Assembly (NCBI RefSeq): GCF_001625305.1
Contig: NW_017804242.1
Coordinates: 6,263,304 to 6,327,303 of the forward strand
Source of the DNA: Branchiostoma belcheri
Lineage: Eukaryota; Chordata; Leptocardii; Amphioxiformes; Branchiostomatidae
Direction: 5' to 3'
DNA: 64,000 bases
Numbering within the stretch: the first letter of the stretch is position 1; each line of letters starts with the position of its first letter. Below are positions 55,001 to 63,959 of the stretch, piece after piece. The translations under genes were made by a program, and so were the position numbers. The notes under the pieces were generated by a model. It saw only the letters and a program-made list of their open reading frames with translations, was not told the origin of the DNA and did no database searches.

Positions 55001-56459
55001 ACCAAGGACAGGGCTATAGAAAGAAGTCCCTTGTACATCTTTCGCTTTTGTTTTTGTTGATTTTGCAACCATGTCTTCCCAACTTGTTTAGTGAAACTGG
55101 AATGACGTTTTGTTACAACACTCTGCAAGAAAATTCTGGCTACTAGTGAACTGTACGGCCTTTCAAATACTACGCCAAAGGCTGATATGAGATAGGTCAG
55201 AATATCACATGCATATCAACGACTTGTAATTTCGTGTACGGCACTTTCATATCGTTTTTATTCATGATTTTAACATGCTCTCGGCGAAAACATGCCAAAA
55301 CCCAGACAATTTATACAGCAGGTATATCGGTAATCAAGGCCGCGTTTTGATCATGTTGGAAAGAAATGTAAACAAACTTTGTAAAGAAATGACCAGGCAT
55401 TTTGACTTTTTGTATCGATGTTACACATAATGCAGCTTTGAAATCTAATCTTGCAACGAAAATTTTAAAGTGCCCGAGTCCCCTTACTAGCCTATCGTCC
55501 AGTCTATCGTATAGTCCAGTCTATCGTGATTATGGCGGTCTCTCTTTGGGGCTACAGAGACTCTTCGCCGCCTGAATCATCAAAGGTTCCCGGTAGGTTT
55601 TTCACGAGAGGAGTCATTCACCCCGCCAAGATATTGTAGTGGGGCCATTCAACTCCGTAAGGCCACAGCAAGTAATTTTTATGGATGACATCAGCGCGCG
55701 CATTAATTTTCGCCTGATTTTGGAAAAAAAAACAAGAAATTTTGTTGCCTTCTGACAGTTGTCAATATGCCGAAAATGGCCAAATATGTCTGTTGCCATG
55801 CCGGAAGGTGGATGGCAGATAACTATGAAGAGAGGAGACAAGAAAAGGCTCTGATTTAATGTTTTGTTTCTTACTTTGATGCAGTGTTATGTGATGCTGG
55901 CTGTGTATATGTGATGTTCCTACTGAATCAAAACCATTTGTATAATGATTGAGTCAAAATTTCAAATTGTAGGAACCTTGTTTTTTCGGCCCGCCTTGGT
56001 TTTTTCGCCCGCTCGCATTAGATTTGAAATCTGCGGAGGATGTCATCCATAAAATTTACTTACTGTGGCCTAACTCCAGGTAACACTCCCACCGGGCGGC
56101 CGGTTAATCTGGGCGGGGGGAAACTATTGGGGCCCCGAAGAAGTCCTTACCTGCTCCCGTAGCTGTTCGGCGTCGTTGCCGGCAGACATGGACAGGATGA
56201 AGGCTGACACCTGCAGGCTCACGGACAGAACCATCAGCAGGGTGAAGATCAGGAAACTGGCGCGGTAACTGGTCTTCTCACCGGAATTGTTCCTCTTCGG
56301 GGCTGGAAAAGAAACATAATACTTAACCTTGTAATTACCTTCAGCAGAAAGGTTCTGTTTTGGAATGCGGTGCCGTTTGTAAAGAATTATGAAGGATACA
56401 AAAATTACTGAGCGCGAGAGAGAGCGTGTGAGAGAGAGAATGAGAGAAAAACAGTGTGT

Positions 56460-56530
<71 letters not shown>

Positions 56531-56634
56531 TGTGTGTGTGTTTGTCTGTGAGTAAGTGAGAGAGAGAGAATGTACGTATGCGCGCGTACATGAAAGGCAT
56601 TGAGCACCAAGGTCAGCCATGTTTGCGTTTGTGT

Positions 56635-56665
<31 letters not shown>

Positions 56666-56674
56666 AAAGAGAAG

Positions 56675-56715
<41 letters not shown>

Positions 56716-59700
56716 TGAGTTATGGGACAAAGAGAATCCATAGATCCCATACCTCCGGCAGGGTGGTTGTTGGCCCGGCGCAGAGGCCGTGGCGAGGTGG
56801 TGGAGGAGGGGGTCACCATGGGCGCCGTGCGGACGGGCTGGGGGCGGATCACCACCGCCGCCGGGCACTCGTAGTCATCGGAGCTGGTCGGCTCAGACCT
56901 GGAGGCTGCAGCAGAGGTAAAAAAACACCCAATTTTTCATCTATTCATCCGGCAGATTAATAAAACAACTAGATAGGTAACATTTGCAATTTAGGTAACA
57001 ATTGGACTAAAACATGTAGGAGTAGACACAGCAGTAGAGTATCCTGAGCTCTATCAAACGGAGAAGAACTTGTATTTACAAATGTTTCTCTGACAGTTTG
57101 TCCCCTACTCTTTTCGATAAGTGTGGTGGGTTCTTTAACGTGCGTGGGGTGTGGCTCTCCCCAAACACGGGACCTCCATTTAACGTCCTATCCGAGGGAC
57201 GTCCCTAACCGAAGCTAGGTACTTATTTCCACCTGAGTGAAGTGAGGAAAGTGTAAAGGGCACATGGGCAGGACTCGAACCCGCGACCCCTTGGGTGTGA
57301 GCCGAACGAGCTACCGACTGCGCCACACGACCCCAGTTATATTTTCTGTGGTGAGGATAATTAGAAGCTACTAGACGTATCTACTACAGTGCCATGTACC
57401 TTTGCATGTTGAGCAATAAATGAATAAAAATATTCAGAAATACGAACGAAAGTTAAGATTAAAACATGAAACTTTGGCCTAAGATTGGAATGGACGTCCA
57501 CCGCCGACGGGTTATTAAGGCCACAGCAGGTAAATTTTATGGATGACATCCTCCGCAGACTCCAAACCTAATGCAAGCGGGCAAAAAAAAACAAGACGGG
57601 CCGAAAAAAAAGGTTCCTACATTTTAAAATTTTGACTCAATCATTGTACAAATGGTTTTGATTCAGTGGGAACATCACATATACACAGTCATCATCACAT
57701 ATCACTGCATCAAAGTGAGAAACAGAACATTAAATCAGAGCCTTTTCTTGTCTCCTTTCTTTATAGTTATCTGCCATCCACCTTTTGGCATGTTTGCCCA
57801 TTTTCGGCATGTTGACCACTGTCGGAAGGCAACAAAATTTCTTGTGTTTTTTTTCCAAAATCAGGCGAAAATTAATCCACGCGCTGATGTTATCCATAAA
57901 AATTACTTGCTGTGGCCTTATTGTCGTCTGAATTGTCGGTCCGAAATCTGGGACGGGAGAGGAGATTAATCACCCACTCACCCAGTTTCGTTTTCGTAGA
58001 ATCATAAAATGTATTCATAAAACTGAAAGGTGAAGGAAGAATTCAGCTACAGGAAGACCTAGATAATACAAAATTTCTGATATTTTAGAGCTGAAAGGTG
58101 AAGAAAAATGAAGCTAGAGGAAGATCTAGATAATACAAAATTTTCTGATATTTGATAAAACTGAAAGGTGAAGGAAAACGGGCCCGGGAAAGAACTAGAT
58201 TTTTAAAAATGTCCGAAATTCGATAGAACTGAAAGGCGAAGGAAAAATTCACCTGGAGGAAGACCTAGATAAATAAATGTAAAATATATGATAAAACTAA
58301 AAGGTGAAGGAAGAATTCAGCTGGAGGAAGACCTAGATTTTAAAAAATGTCCAATATTTGATAAAAATGAAAGGTAAAGGAAAAATTCAGATTGAGGAGG
58401 ACCTAGATTTAACAAAAAATGTCCTATATTTGATAAGACTGAAAGGTGAAGGAAAAACGAAGCTCAAAGAAGACCTAGCTAGATAATGTAAAATGTCTGA
58501 TATTTCTGAAGGTGAAATGTCTGGAAGTGAAGGAAAAAAAGGAAGCTAGAAGACGGCCTATATGAACAAAATGTCTGATATTTGAAAAAACTGAAGGAAA
58601 ACGGGCCCGGGGAAGAAATAGATTTTTAAAAATGTCCGAAATTCGATAGAACTGAAAGGTGAAGGAAAAATTTAGCTAGAGGAAGACCTAGATAATACAA
58701 AATTCTGATATTTTATAGAACTGAAAGGTGAAGAAAAATTGTAGCTAGATAAAGACCTAGATAACAAAATTTGATAAAAATGAATGGTGAAGGAAAAATT
58801 GAGCTCAAAGAAGACCTAGATAATACAAAATATCCAAATATTTGATAAAACTGAAAGGTAAAGGAAAACGGGCCCGGGGAAGAAATAGATTTTTTGAAAT
58901 GTCCGAAATTCGATAGAACTGAAAGGTGAAGGAAAAATTCAGCTAGAGGAAGACCTAGATAATAAAAAATTCTGATGTTTTATACAACTGAAAGGTAAAG
59001 AAAAAATGCATCTAGACGAAGACCTCGATACATGTAATTCAAAATTTCTGATATTTTATAAAACTGAAAGGTGAAGAAAAAATGTAGCTAGATAAAGACC
59101 TAGATAATACAAAATGTCAAAAATTTGATAAAACTGAATGGTGAAGGAAAAACTGAGCTCAAAGAAGACCTATATGACAAAATGTCCGAAATTTGATCAA
59201 ACTGGAAGGTGAAGGAAAAATGCAGCAAGAGGAAGACCTAGATAACAAAATGTTCGATATTTGATAAAACTAAAAGGGCAAGGAAACACTGAGCTCAAAT
59301 AAGACCTAGATGATACAAAATGTCTGATATTTGATAAAAATGAAAAGTAAAGAAAAAAAGAAGCTAGCTAGAGAAAAAACCTACAAGATACAAAATGTCA
59401 GATATTGGAAAAAAAACTAAAAGGTGAAGAAAAAAAGCGGACATATATTATTGGCCCAATCCTTGTTTATACCGAATTTCAGGTCATTTGGCCCAAAAAT
59501 GAAGTTGAATCACTTTTACAAAATGACAGGAGAAAGAGGAGAAGACCAAACATGAGTAAAAACATTATATTTCATCCATACATGGTATAGACTGAAATGT
59601 AACGTTATGCCATTTGCTGTCATGCTGTCAAATACCAGAGTTATCAATGAAAATTTGGAAAATTCGAAAATTTGGAGGTACGTGTTTTTACCTTTAAAAA

Positions 59701-61918
59701 GAGTCACTGATTGATGAATATACTACTAACCAGAGTTATTAACCAATGATTGAGGTGTTCAAAAACTCGCTACCACCAAGTACTGTAGGGGTATCCTCAC
59801 TATAATAGATAGCTTTGAACAATATGCATAGACTTATATGTGCAGGTCGTTCGGTGTAATATAGCCAGATCCCGCTGCACTGCGTGCCTGCAAAAACTGG
59901 TGTGTTACGCCGAAGGGCGGTTATACCGGATATACAGATACAGAAGCTGTTGTGTTACGCCGAAGGGTGGTTATACCGGATATACAGATACAGAAGCTGG
60001 TGTGTTACGCCGAAGGGCGGTTATACCGGATATACAGTTCCAAATACAGAAGCTGGTGTGTTAGGCCACACTGACTTGATCTTATGGATGACATCTTCTG
60101 AAGAAAGCAAGAAATGGATGTTGGCAGTAAACTTAGTAACTCAGTAAACAATATAGGCATCATTTCTTGTTCAATAAGGTTTATGATGTCAAAATTTAAA
60201 AACGTAAGAATCTTGTTTTTTTTTGCCCACCTTGTTTTATTTTTTCGCCCTATCGTATTAGATTTGGAGTCTACGGAGGATACCACCCATAAAATGTACT
60301 TGCTGTGGCCATATACGGGATATACAGACTTCTAAGAAGCCCGACCGGGGCCCGGCTATACCCCGTCCGGGCACCGGTGTGATTGTGACCGAAGAACAAA
60401 CAGGGAACATGCGCAGTCAATCGAAATTCGCTCGTTCTGTACTCACCCAGAGTTCACAAAAATGCCTTTCATACCAAAATATGACTCATATTCATATCAA
60501 AACACCATACCATCAATGGATTCTAAGAAAAAACATTCATTTAAGCAGAAATATCATTATTAATAAGGCCACGCTTTGGGGAAATGGGTTTCATCTATGG
60601 GCGTAGACATGAATAAGCAAATAAATGAATAAGCAAAATAAAATATTTTCTCAGAAATTGTACTAGTCATTTCTTTCAAATCTACCGAATTGATATTTCA
60701 AAATATATCCATTTGTCTGATATATTATGTAATTTTTTCATTACAAAGTCACCTGATTTGTTTTGATCGTAAGAAACTGTATCAAATCTTAAACGTATGG
60801 TCAATGATTGAACTACACAAGAACCAGAAAAATAGTTAGCCTCCGTAGCAGACTTATAGAACTGGGGGTTTCTGTTTGGTGGACTTTGGCTGTTTTTTTA
60901 TTAGCCCAGTTCTAAAAAATGGGGGTAATTCAACCAGGCCGGCTATGTTGTCTATATGCAATTAAAAAATAGCACATGAAAGTAGCACATGAAAGCTCCC
61001 AAAGACCATGAAGACACCAAAAATCCCCAGTTTTTGGCAGGCTAAAAAAAGAGTGAATTTTAGAAGAACGCGTTGTGCAACTTCTAAATTAGTAGGTTTC
61101 AACATATTAGCACTAAGTATCAGAAAAATGATAATAAGAACAGTTACAAAACAGTGAAACATCAAGGACAATATGTCCTTGCTAATACCTAACTTCAATG
61201 CAATGTTTTTTTGTTTGTCTGCATTTTTGGTATTCCTTTTTTTAAACATGTCATCATAAAAAATTAAAGAAGAGAAACCCCTGTAACACAACCAATCCAA
61301 TATTTTGGTAAATATACTGTAATTATATGCAAAATGAAAAAGAAAAAGATTTTGATGCATTTTGAAGCAGGGTGTGAAAGAATCAAACAACCAAAGAGGT
61401 TCTAAGACAGTCCTCTTCCGTAACGAACATTTGTTTCTACAGTCATCCCTTAAAGTAACCCAAAACATGTGTGTGATTCGTATGAGCCTTGTTTTGAGGT
61501 GAAAATTGAAGAAGAAAAAAATCAAGACAGCTGAATTTTGTATAATACATGCATTGCTATCCTAAGAAAATTTGTGATCGTAAGACAATCGTACCACGAT
61601 TGTACGACTTAAAGAAGAATCTATCGCCGTACATACCAGTCGTATGAGCCTTGTTTTGAGGTGAAAATTGAAGAAGAAAAAAAATCGAGACAGCTCAATT
61701 TTGTAGAATACATGCATAGCTATCCTAAGAAAATTTGTGATCGTCGTACGACGATTGTACGACTTTAAGAACAATTAATCGCCCTACTCACCAGTCAGGA
61801 CGACGTCCCGCTTGGGCGCGGCGGTGGTGGGACCGTACCGGGAGAGAGGCGGCCCGGCCCGGGGTGGGATCGTCGCACCTACCCGGACCGGCTGAGGGCA
61901 CTCGTACATATCACCCAT
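48800..61918 (-). CDS. Type II membrane protein with fibrinogen-related ectodomain (FIBCD1-like)
   Basis: Eight minus-strand exons join in frame to about 443 aa: 61918-61792, 56905-56753, 56302-56151, 52736-52644, 52125-51894, 51328-51183, 50570-50392 and 49049-48800. Layout: Pro-rich cytoplasmic tail with two YECP motifs (residues 1-107), one transmembrane helix (about 108-130), a short coiled-coil/Lys-Gln-rich stalk (about 140-175), a linker, and a fibrinogen-related domain (about 253-443) with DCSDW, VYCKMDQDSGWTVI and YSTFKVG blocks. This matches the topology of FIBCD1, a chitin/acetyl-group-binding endocytic receptor, although the domain is shortened at its C-terminal end and has only two Cys. 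The first coding exon also has a strong acceptor and enters in the same phase as the next, so translation might begin further upstream; ATG at 61918 is my choice. Confidence 0.85.
49109..49473. mobile_element. MITE family C, copy 5, in the last FReD intron
   Basis: AAGGCCACACCAATTCAATT ... AAATTAAATTGGTGTGGCCTA, 60 bp from the terminal exon acceptor. Confidence 0.8.
49955..50300 (-). mobile_element. CR1-like LINE 3' end in FReD intron
   Basis: Carries the CGCGGCGCGGCGGCAGC UTR block and codons for [30 protein letters not shown] and NSHAFKYQSY on the minus strand. A short family B/C end (GATGACATCCATAAAATTAA) follows at 50330. Confidence 0.78.
50392..50570 (-). CDS. FReD gene exon: central fibrinogen-like region
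   Basis: A 179-bp exon between TGTTTACCAG and GTGAGT. It encodes NLEFYQRSWDDFKKGF, ESFWLGNDLIHNIT and ATYELKVIGNMDG, the classical FReD middle (WxxYxxGFG, FWLGN, LRV). Confidence 0.9.
50970..51180 (+). mobile_element. Repeat family E, copy 2, directly beside an FReD exon
   Basis: GAGTAAAGAGACTCTTTTTA, CTTCCTCAGGGCAATTCTGA and TTGCACTGCAGCACAG match 19917-20115. It reaches the donor of the exon at 51183. Confidence 0.65.
51183..51328 (-). CDS. FReD gene exon: start of fibrinogen-like domain
   Basis: A 146-bp exon after GTCCCCCACAG. It encodes PKDCSDWYMAGSVEDG, IQPRGSPTKHEVYCKM and SGWTVIHARK, aligning with the DC...G...VYCDM...GWTVIQRR pattern of FReDs. Donor GTAGAT. Confidence 0.92.
51378..51753. 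mobile_element. CAGGGCTC-type element fragment in FReD intron
   Basis: Starts CAGAGCTCGAAATTAACTCC; interior GGGACAGTGCTGGGACAATA matches 26952-27328 through to TTTTGAAGCCTGC. Confidence 0.6.
51894..52125 (-). CDS. FReD gene exon: extracellular linker
   Basis: A 232-bp exon encoding DFESAAKPAGKEETTVIGSD, LDASMSLDKILRGKMSKR and a Pro/Ala-rich part ending MTEIHY plus one base. It has no Cys and no domain I recognise. Donor GTAATT is imperfect but the phase fits the next exon exactly. Confidence 0.8.
52437..52690. repeat. Tandem ~128-bp duplication including part of an exon
   Basis: ACATACTAAACGAGTGCCAC to GGCTGCCTTCTGCT (52437-52541) recurs at 52566-52672 with only a few differences. Confidence 0.9.
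52511..52545 (-). pseudogene. Partial duplicate of the FReD coiled-coil exon
   Basis: The last 30 bp of the 52644-52736 exon, including its donor GTAAGG, recur within a tandem duplication of about 128 bp. Its only acceptor is an A-rich run ending CAG, which is weak. If spliced in, it would add QKAALAKMQK in frame. Confidence 0.6.
52644..52736 (-). CDS. FReD gene exon: coiled-coil stalk
   Basis: A 93-bp phase 0-0 exon between ATCTTCTTGCAG and GTAAGG encoding QKKYQQKTDGRF, KVMEAQLAKQKAALAKMQK. It is Lys/Gln/Ala-rich and likely a short helix for oligomerisation. Its 3' third is duplicated downstream (see 52511-52545). Confidence 0.82.
53052..53381. mobile_element. CAGGGCTC hAT-type element, uninterrupted 330-bp copy
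   Basis: CAGGGCTCGAAATACTGGGT ... ATGAATTTTGAGCCCTG, with GTGCACCCAAAATTGGAGCT near the left and GGGTGCACCAGTGCACC near the right. No clean target duplication is visible here. Confidence 0.75.
53400..55235. repeat. Five-copy ~355-bp tandem repeat in FReD intron
   Basis: Units begin near 53406, 53770, 54125, 54482 and 54840, with a partial sixth at 55165. Shared blocks: CATTCAGCACCAAGGACAGG, GTCTTCCCAACTTGTTTAGT and GACGTTTTGTCACAACATTC. Confidence 0.88.
55658..56072. mobile_element. MITE family B, copy 3, in FReD intron
   Basis: TAAGGCCACAGCAAGTAATT ... AATTTACTTACTGTGGCCTA. ACTCC lies just outside both ends, a possible short target duplication. Confidence 0.78.
56151..56302 (-). CDS. FReD gene exon: transmembrane segment
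   Basis: A 152-bp exon encoding PKRNNSGEKTSYR, then the hydrophobic run SFLIFTLLMVLSVSLQVSAF and SAGNDAEQLREQ. Positive residues lie before the helix, which supports an N-in, C-out (type II) orientation. Donor GTAAGG. Confidence 0.88.
56455..56715. repeat. GT and GA microsatellites in FReD intron
   Basis: A GT run at about 56459-56540, a mixed GCGC/GTGT run at 56630-56664 and a GA run at 56665-56715. Open frames across it are repeat artefacts. Confidence 0.95.
56753..56905 (-). CDS. FReD gene exon: second YECP cytoplasmic module
   Basis: A phase 1-1 exon of 153 bp after CTGCTGCAG. It encodes SRSEPTSSDDYECPAAVVI, QPVRTAPMVTPSSTT and a basic Pro-rich stretch. It resembles the preceding exon (YECP, PVR, a Pro-rich tail) and probably arose by exon duplication. 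Confidence 0.78.
57098..57340 (-). mobile_element. tRNA-derived SINE, copy 3, best tRNA head
   Basis: On the minus strand: TGGCGCAGTCGGTAGCTCG (A-box region) and CGGGTTCGAGTCCTGCCC (B-box), then the same body as the 45005 copy (ACCTAGCTTCGG, GGACGTCCCTCGGATAGGAC). The head is tRNA-like but not a complete tRNA gene. Confidence 0.75.
57517..57918. mobile_element. MITE family B, copy 4
   Basis: AAGGCCACAGCAGGTAAATT ... AATTACTTGCTGTGGCCTT with GATGACATCC adjacent. Interior CATATCACTGCATCAAAGTG. Confidence 0.8.
58015..59430 (+). repeat. ~65-70-bp purine-rich tandem repeat, ~20 copies
   Basis: Unit: AAAACTGAAAGGTGAAGGAA, AAATTCAGCTAGAGGAAGAC, CTAGATAATACAAAAT. Strand-asymmetric (purine-rich on plus). 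A variant subset has ACGGGCCCGGGGAAGAAATA. It fills part of the 4.9-kb FReD intron. Confidence 0.88.
59735..60060 (+). mobile_element. CR1-like LINE 3' end with three-unit tandem tail
   Basis: A degraded RT end (IEVFKNS, LPPSTVG) and UTR lead into three tandem units of GTGTTACGCCGAAGGGCGGT, TATACCGGATATACAGATAC (59890-60060). It shows the step between a single LINE tail and the array at 33640. Confidence 0.75.
60061..60310. mobile_element. Chimeric MITE (family A/C-type left end, family B right end)
   Basis: Left TTAGGCCACACTGACTTGAT, CTTATGGATGACATC; right ACCCATAAAATGTACTTGCT GTGGCC. It inserted directly after a LINE tail unit. Confidence 0.65.
60835..61046. mobile_element. MITE family F, copy 2
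   Basis: TAGCCTCCGTAGCAGACTTA ... CCCCAGTTTTTGGCAGGCTA with the shared interior CAACCAGGCCGGCTATGTTG. Confidence 0.65.
61470..61775. repeat. ~165-bp tandem duplication beside the first FReD coding exon
   Basis: CGTATGAGCCTTGTTTTGAG and CTATCCTAAGAAAATTTGTG each occur twice (61477/61640 and 61557/61721). Confidence 0.8.
61792..61918 (-). CDS. FReD gene first coding exon: first YECP module
   Basis: Encodes MGDMYECPQPVRVGATIPP, then PLSRYGPTTAAPKRD, ending phase 1 at GTGAGT. The sequence just before the ATG (TTTTTTTCCTTGCGGCAG then AG) is a good splice acceptor, so this is the first coding exon joined to a 5' untranslated exon, or an internal coding exon. Confidence 0.72.
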
Positions 61919-62698
61919 CTCTGCCGCAAGGAAAAAAATAACAACATCAATACTTTTCTGTACATTAAAGACATCCAGTGCAGTTTTTTGGCTTGGAAAC
62001 CCGATTTTTAAAGTCAATATTCTAGTCATTTATCTACATACTGAGTTGAAACCACACTATCCCAATGTATATTGGCCCTCATGGAGCAAAAATACCCAAA
62101 ATTCTGACGGAAAATGGATTTTTAGGGTACCACCCAGAAAATAAAGGACTCATCTTGGGGCTTGTTTCTTCAGTTTTAAAAGCCCAAAGTATGAAATACT
62201 GACTCAAATGTGCTGATGGGAAACAGTATGTGTCAATATCACAAGGATTGCCTTATTCAGAATATTTCCAGTTTTGCTGCGCTAAAATCGCATTGGATTT
62301 AACGCATGAAGTTCTTTGCAAGTAACAAAGTTAAAAATCACAACACTCTTGTTAACGAATTAGAAATATATTACAACTTCTTGATTTAAACGTGTCTTAT
62401 TTTAGAAATAACAAAACCGAAACAGCCTCCCACATACAAAAAATGATTGAAATATTTCCCCCCAAGCAAAGAAACTCATTACACGCAACTTGTTTTTCTG
62501 TACGCGCATAAGAAATTTTCAAGAGATACGTCCACTTGCAAAATTCTAAGATACTCTTATACATACATAATATAGCCTCCTACAACATTGCGGAATGATC
62601 GATAACAAACGCAGAGCGAAAACCACAACAAAAACAAAAAATAAAACAGAGAAACGACGTTACATATTGTTGATAATGATATGCGCACCCAAAACATA

Positions 62699-62945
62699 TT
62701 ACTTACATATTGGTCTTCAGCAGATAGTTTTCGGAGTATTTTTTTTCAAGCAGTAGCGATGCTTTCTTCAACAAACAAACAAACAAACAAACAAACAAAC
62801 AAACAAACAAAAAACAGAAACGACGTTGCATCATATTTTAAAGAATGATATGTACACCCAAAGCATATTACTTACATGTTGGTCTTCAGTAGACAGTTTC
62901 GGAGTATTTTTTCAAGCTGAAGCGATGCTTTCTTCAACACAATTT
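62699..62945 (-). other. Probable duplicated 5' untranslated exons of the FReD gene
   Basis: On the minus strand two near-identical stretches (about 62707-62770 and 62876-62945) each end in CTGAAGACCAAYAT followed by the donor GTAAGT (62701-62706 and 62870-62875). Neither gives a useful reading frame into 61920, so they look like alternative or successive leader exons created by a tandem duplication of about 170 bp. Confidence 0.45.
62767..62812. repeat. CAAA microsatellite
   Basis: About eleven CAAA units at the junction between the two leader-exon copies of the FReD gene. Confidence 0.92.
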
Positions 62946-63342
62946 CTCGCTGTACCAGCTCGAACCTTACCCAAGAAGATCTCAGAGCAGGTCTGGCTTG
63001 TGCGAGCGCGCGTCCCGCTATATGTGCGACCCACAGCCTTTGATAGCCAGGATCTGACGCACGTACGCACATAATTATTAATATTAAACAGGGGAGCTTA
63101 AAAAACACGTCGGAGGGCAGACAAATTATATTTTCGCCCACGCTAGAAAGCATCGGAAGATAGGAGGACGTCAAAAAACATCAAGAAAAAGAGCACAGAA
63201 GTAGACTGTACAGTTATCGTCCTATTATCGTACTACAATATATTTGGAAGAAAACAGGACATGATAGAATCTTTACATTTGGTCAAAAAGACACAAAATG
63301 ATGCGTGTATTTTCTTGTGGTCATAAAATATCTCCCACGGCC

Positions 63343-63369
63343 GTTGCTATGGCAACGGCTGTGACGTAG
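63343..63369 (+). promoter_or_regulatory. RFX X-box followed by CRE-like site
   Basis: GTTGCTATGGCAAC at 63343-63356 is a near-palindromic full X-box of the type bound by RFX factors. TGACGTAG follows at 63362-63369. The pair lies between the FReD leader exons (minus) and the signal-peptide exon (plus), about 125 bp before the latter ATG. Confidence 0.55.
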
Positions 63370-63492
63370 CAAATGGTGGACAGAGGGCTAACTGATGACT
63401 ATTCATGACTATATCCAAGCAGGGTGACTGACCGTAACTACTTGTATAGAAATTGATTTAATTAAGTTTTAGTCTGCTTGCAGAATGCAAAA

Positions 63493-63548
63493 ATGGCTTC
63501 ATTCACTGCAAGGGCTTTTCTAGTATTGCACGTTTGCTCCATTTTCGT
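63493..63548 (+). CDS. Probable signal-peptide first exon of an unidentified gene leaving the window
   Basis: ATG at 63493 in context CAAAAATGG starts MASFTARAFLVLHVCSIF, followed by donor GTGAGT at 63549. An N-terminal Arg followed by a hydrophobic core is typical of a secretion signal. No following exon is visible before 64000, so the product cannot be named. A chance open frame with a chance donor is the alternative. Confidence 0.4.
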
Positions 63549-63689
63549 GTGAGTACATTTTTTTTACCCCTGTCCTTTTTTTATTTATGTTTTTTTATTC
63601 CAATATTTCATGACTAAACATGGCGACGGCACACTCAAGTTATATCAACATATTTTATGCCGCCACCGACACAGAGTACAAATACAGGA

Positions 63690-63835
63690 CAAGACAATAC
63701 TCATTTTCACTTGAGTTAAGTGAGGAAAGTCGTGTAAAGTGCCTTTTCCAAGGATCGGTGGCATGTCAGGACTCGAATCCGAGACCTCTTGGTTCCGAGT
63801 CGAGCACTCTGCCGCTATGCCACAATCCCCCTGTC
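63690..63835 (-). mobile_element. tRNA-derived SINE, copy 4
   Basis: Minus strand: TGGCATAGCGGCAGAGTGCT (A-box region) and CGGATTCGAGTCCTGACA (B-box), then GGAAAAGGCACTTTACACGA and CTTTCCTCACTTAACTCAAG. Truncated body. Confidence 0.7.
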
Positions 63836-63959
63836 CTTGTGTTAAGCCTTGTGCTCATACTGTTCTACATATCTGAGAACAAGTCGACCTTACTGTGCCC
63901 TCTATGTTCTGCAGTTGCGCGGTTCTGGCTGTAGAACGCATACACTATACCCCGAGACT

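Noticed and set aside
56124-56868. Open frames with long His/Thr or Leu/Ser runs on the minus strand
   Set aside because: They are translations of GT and GA microsatellites beside the two real FReD exons.
57265-57335. tRNA gene on the minus strand
   Set aside because: A- and B-box-like sequences are present, but the acceptor stem does not close and the sequence runs into the shared SINE body.
60962-61525. 187-codon hydrophobic frame on the minus strand
   Set aside because: Phe/Lys-rich translation of AT-rich intron sequence; its C-terminal end is the MITE at 60835-61046, and a similar frame recurs in the duplicated segment at 61562-61774. No domain recognised.
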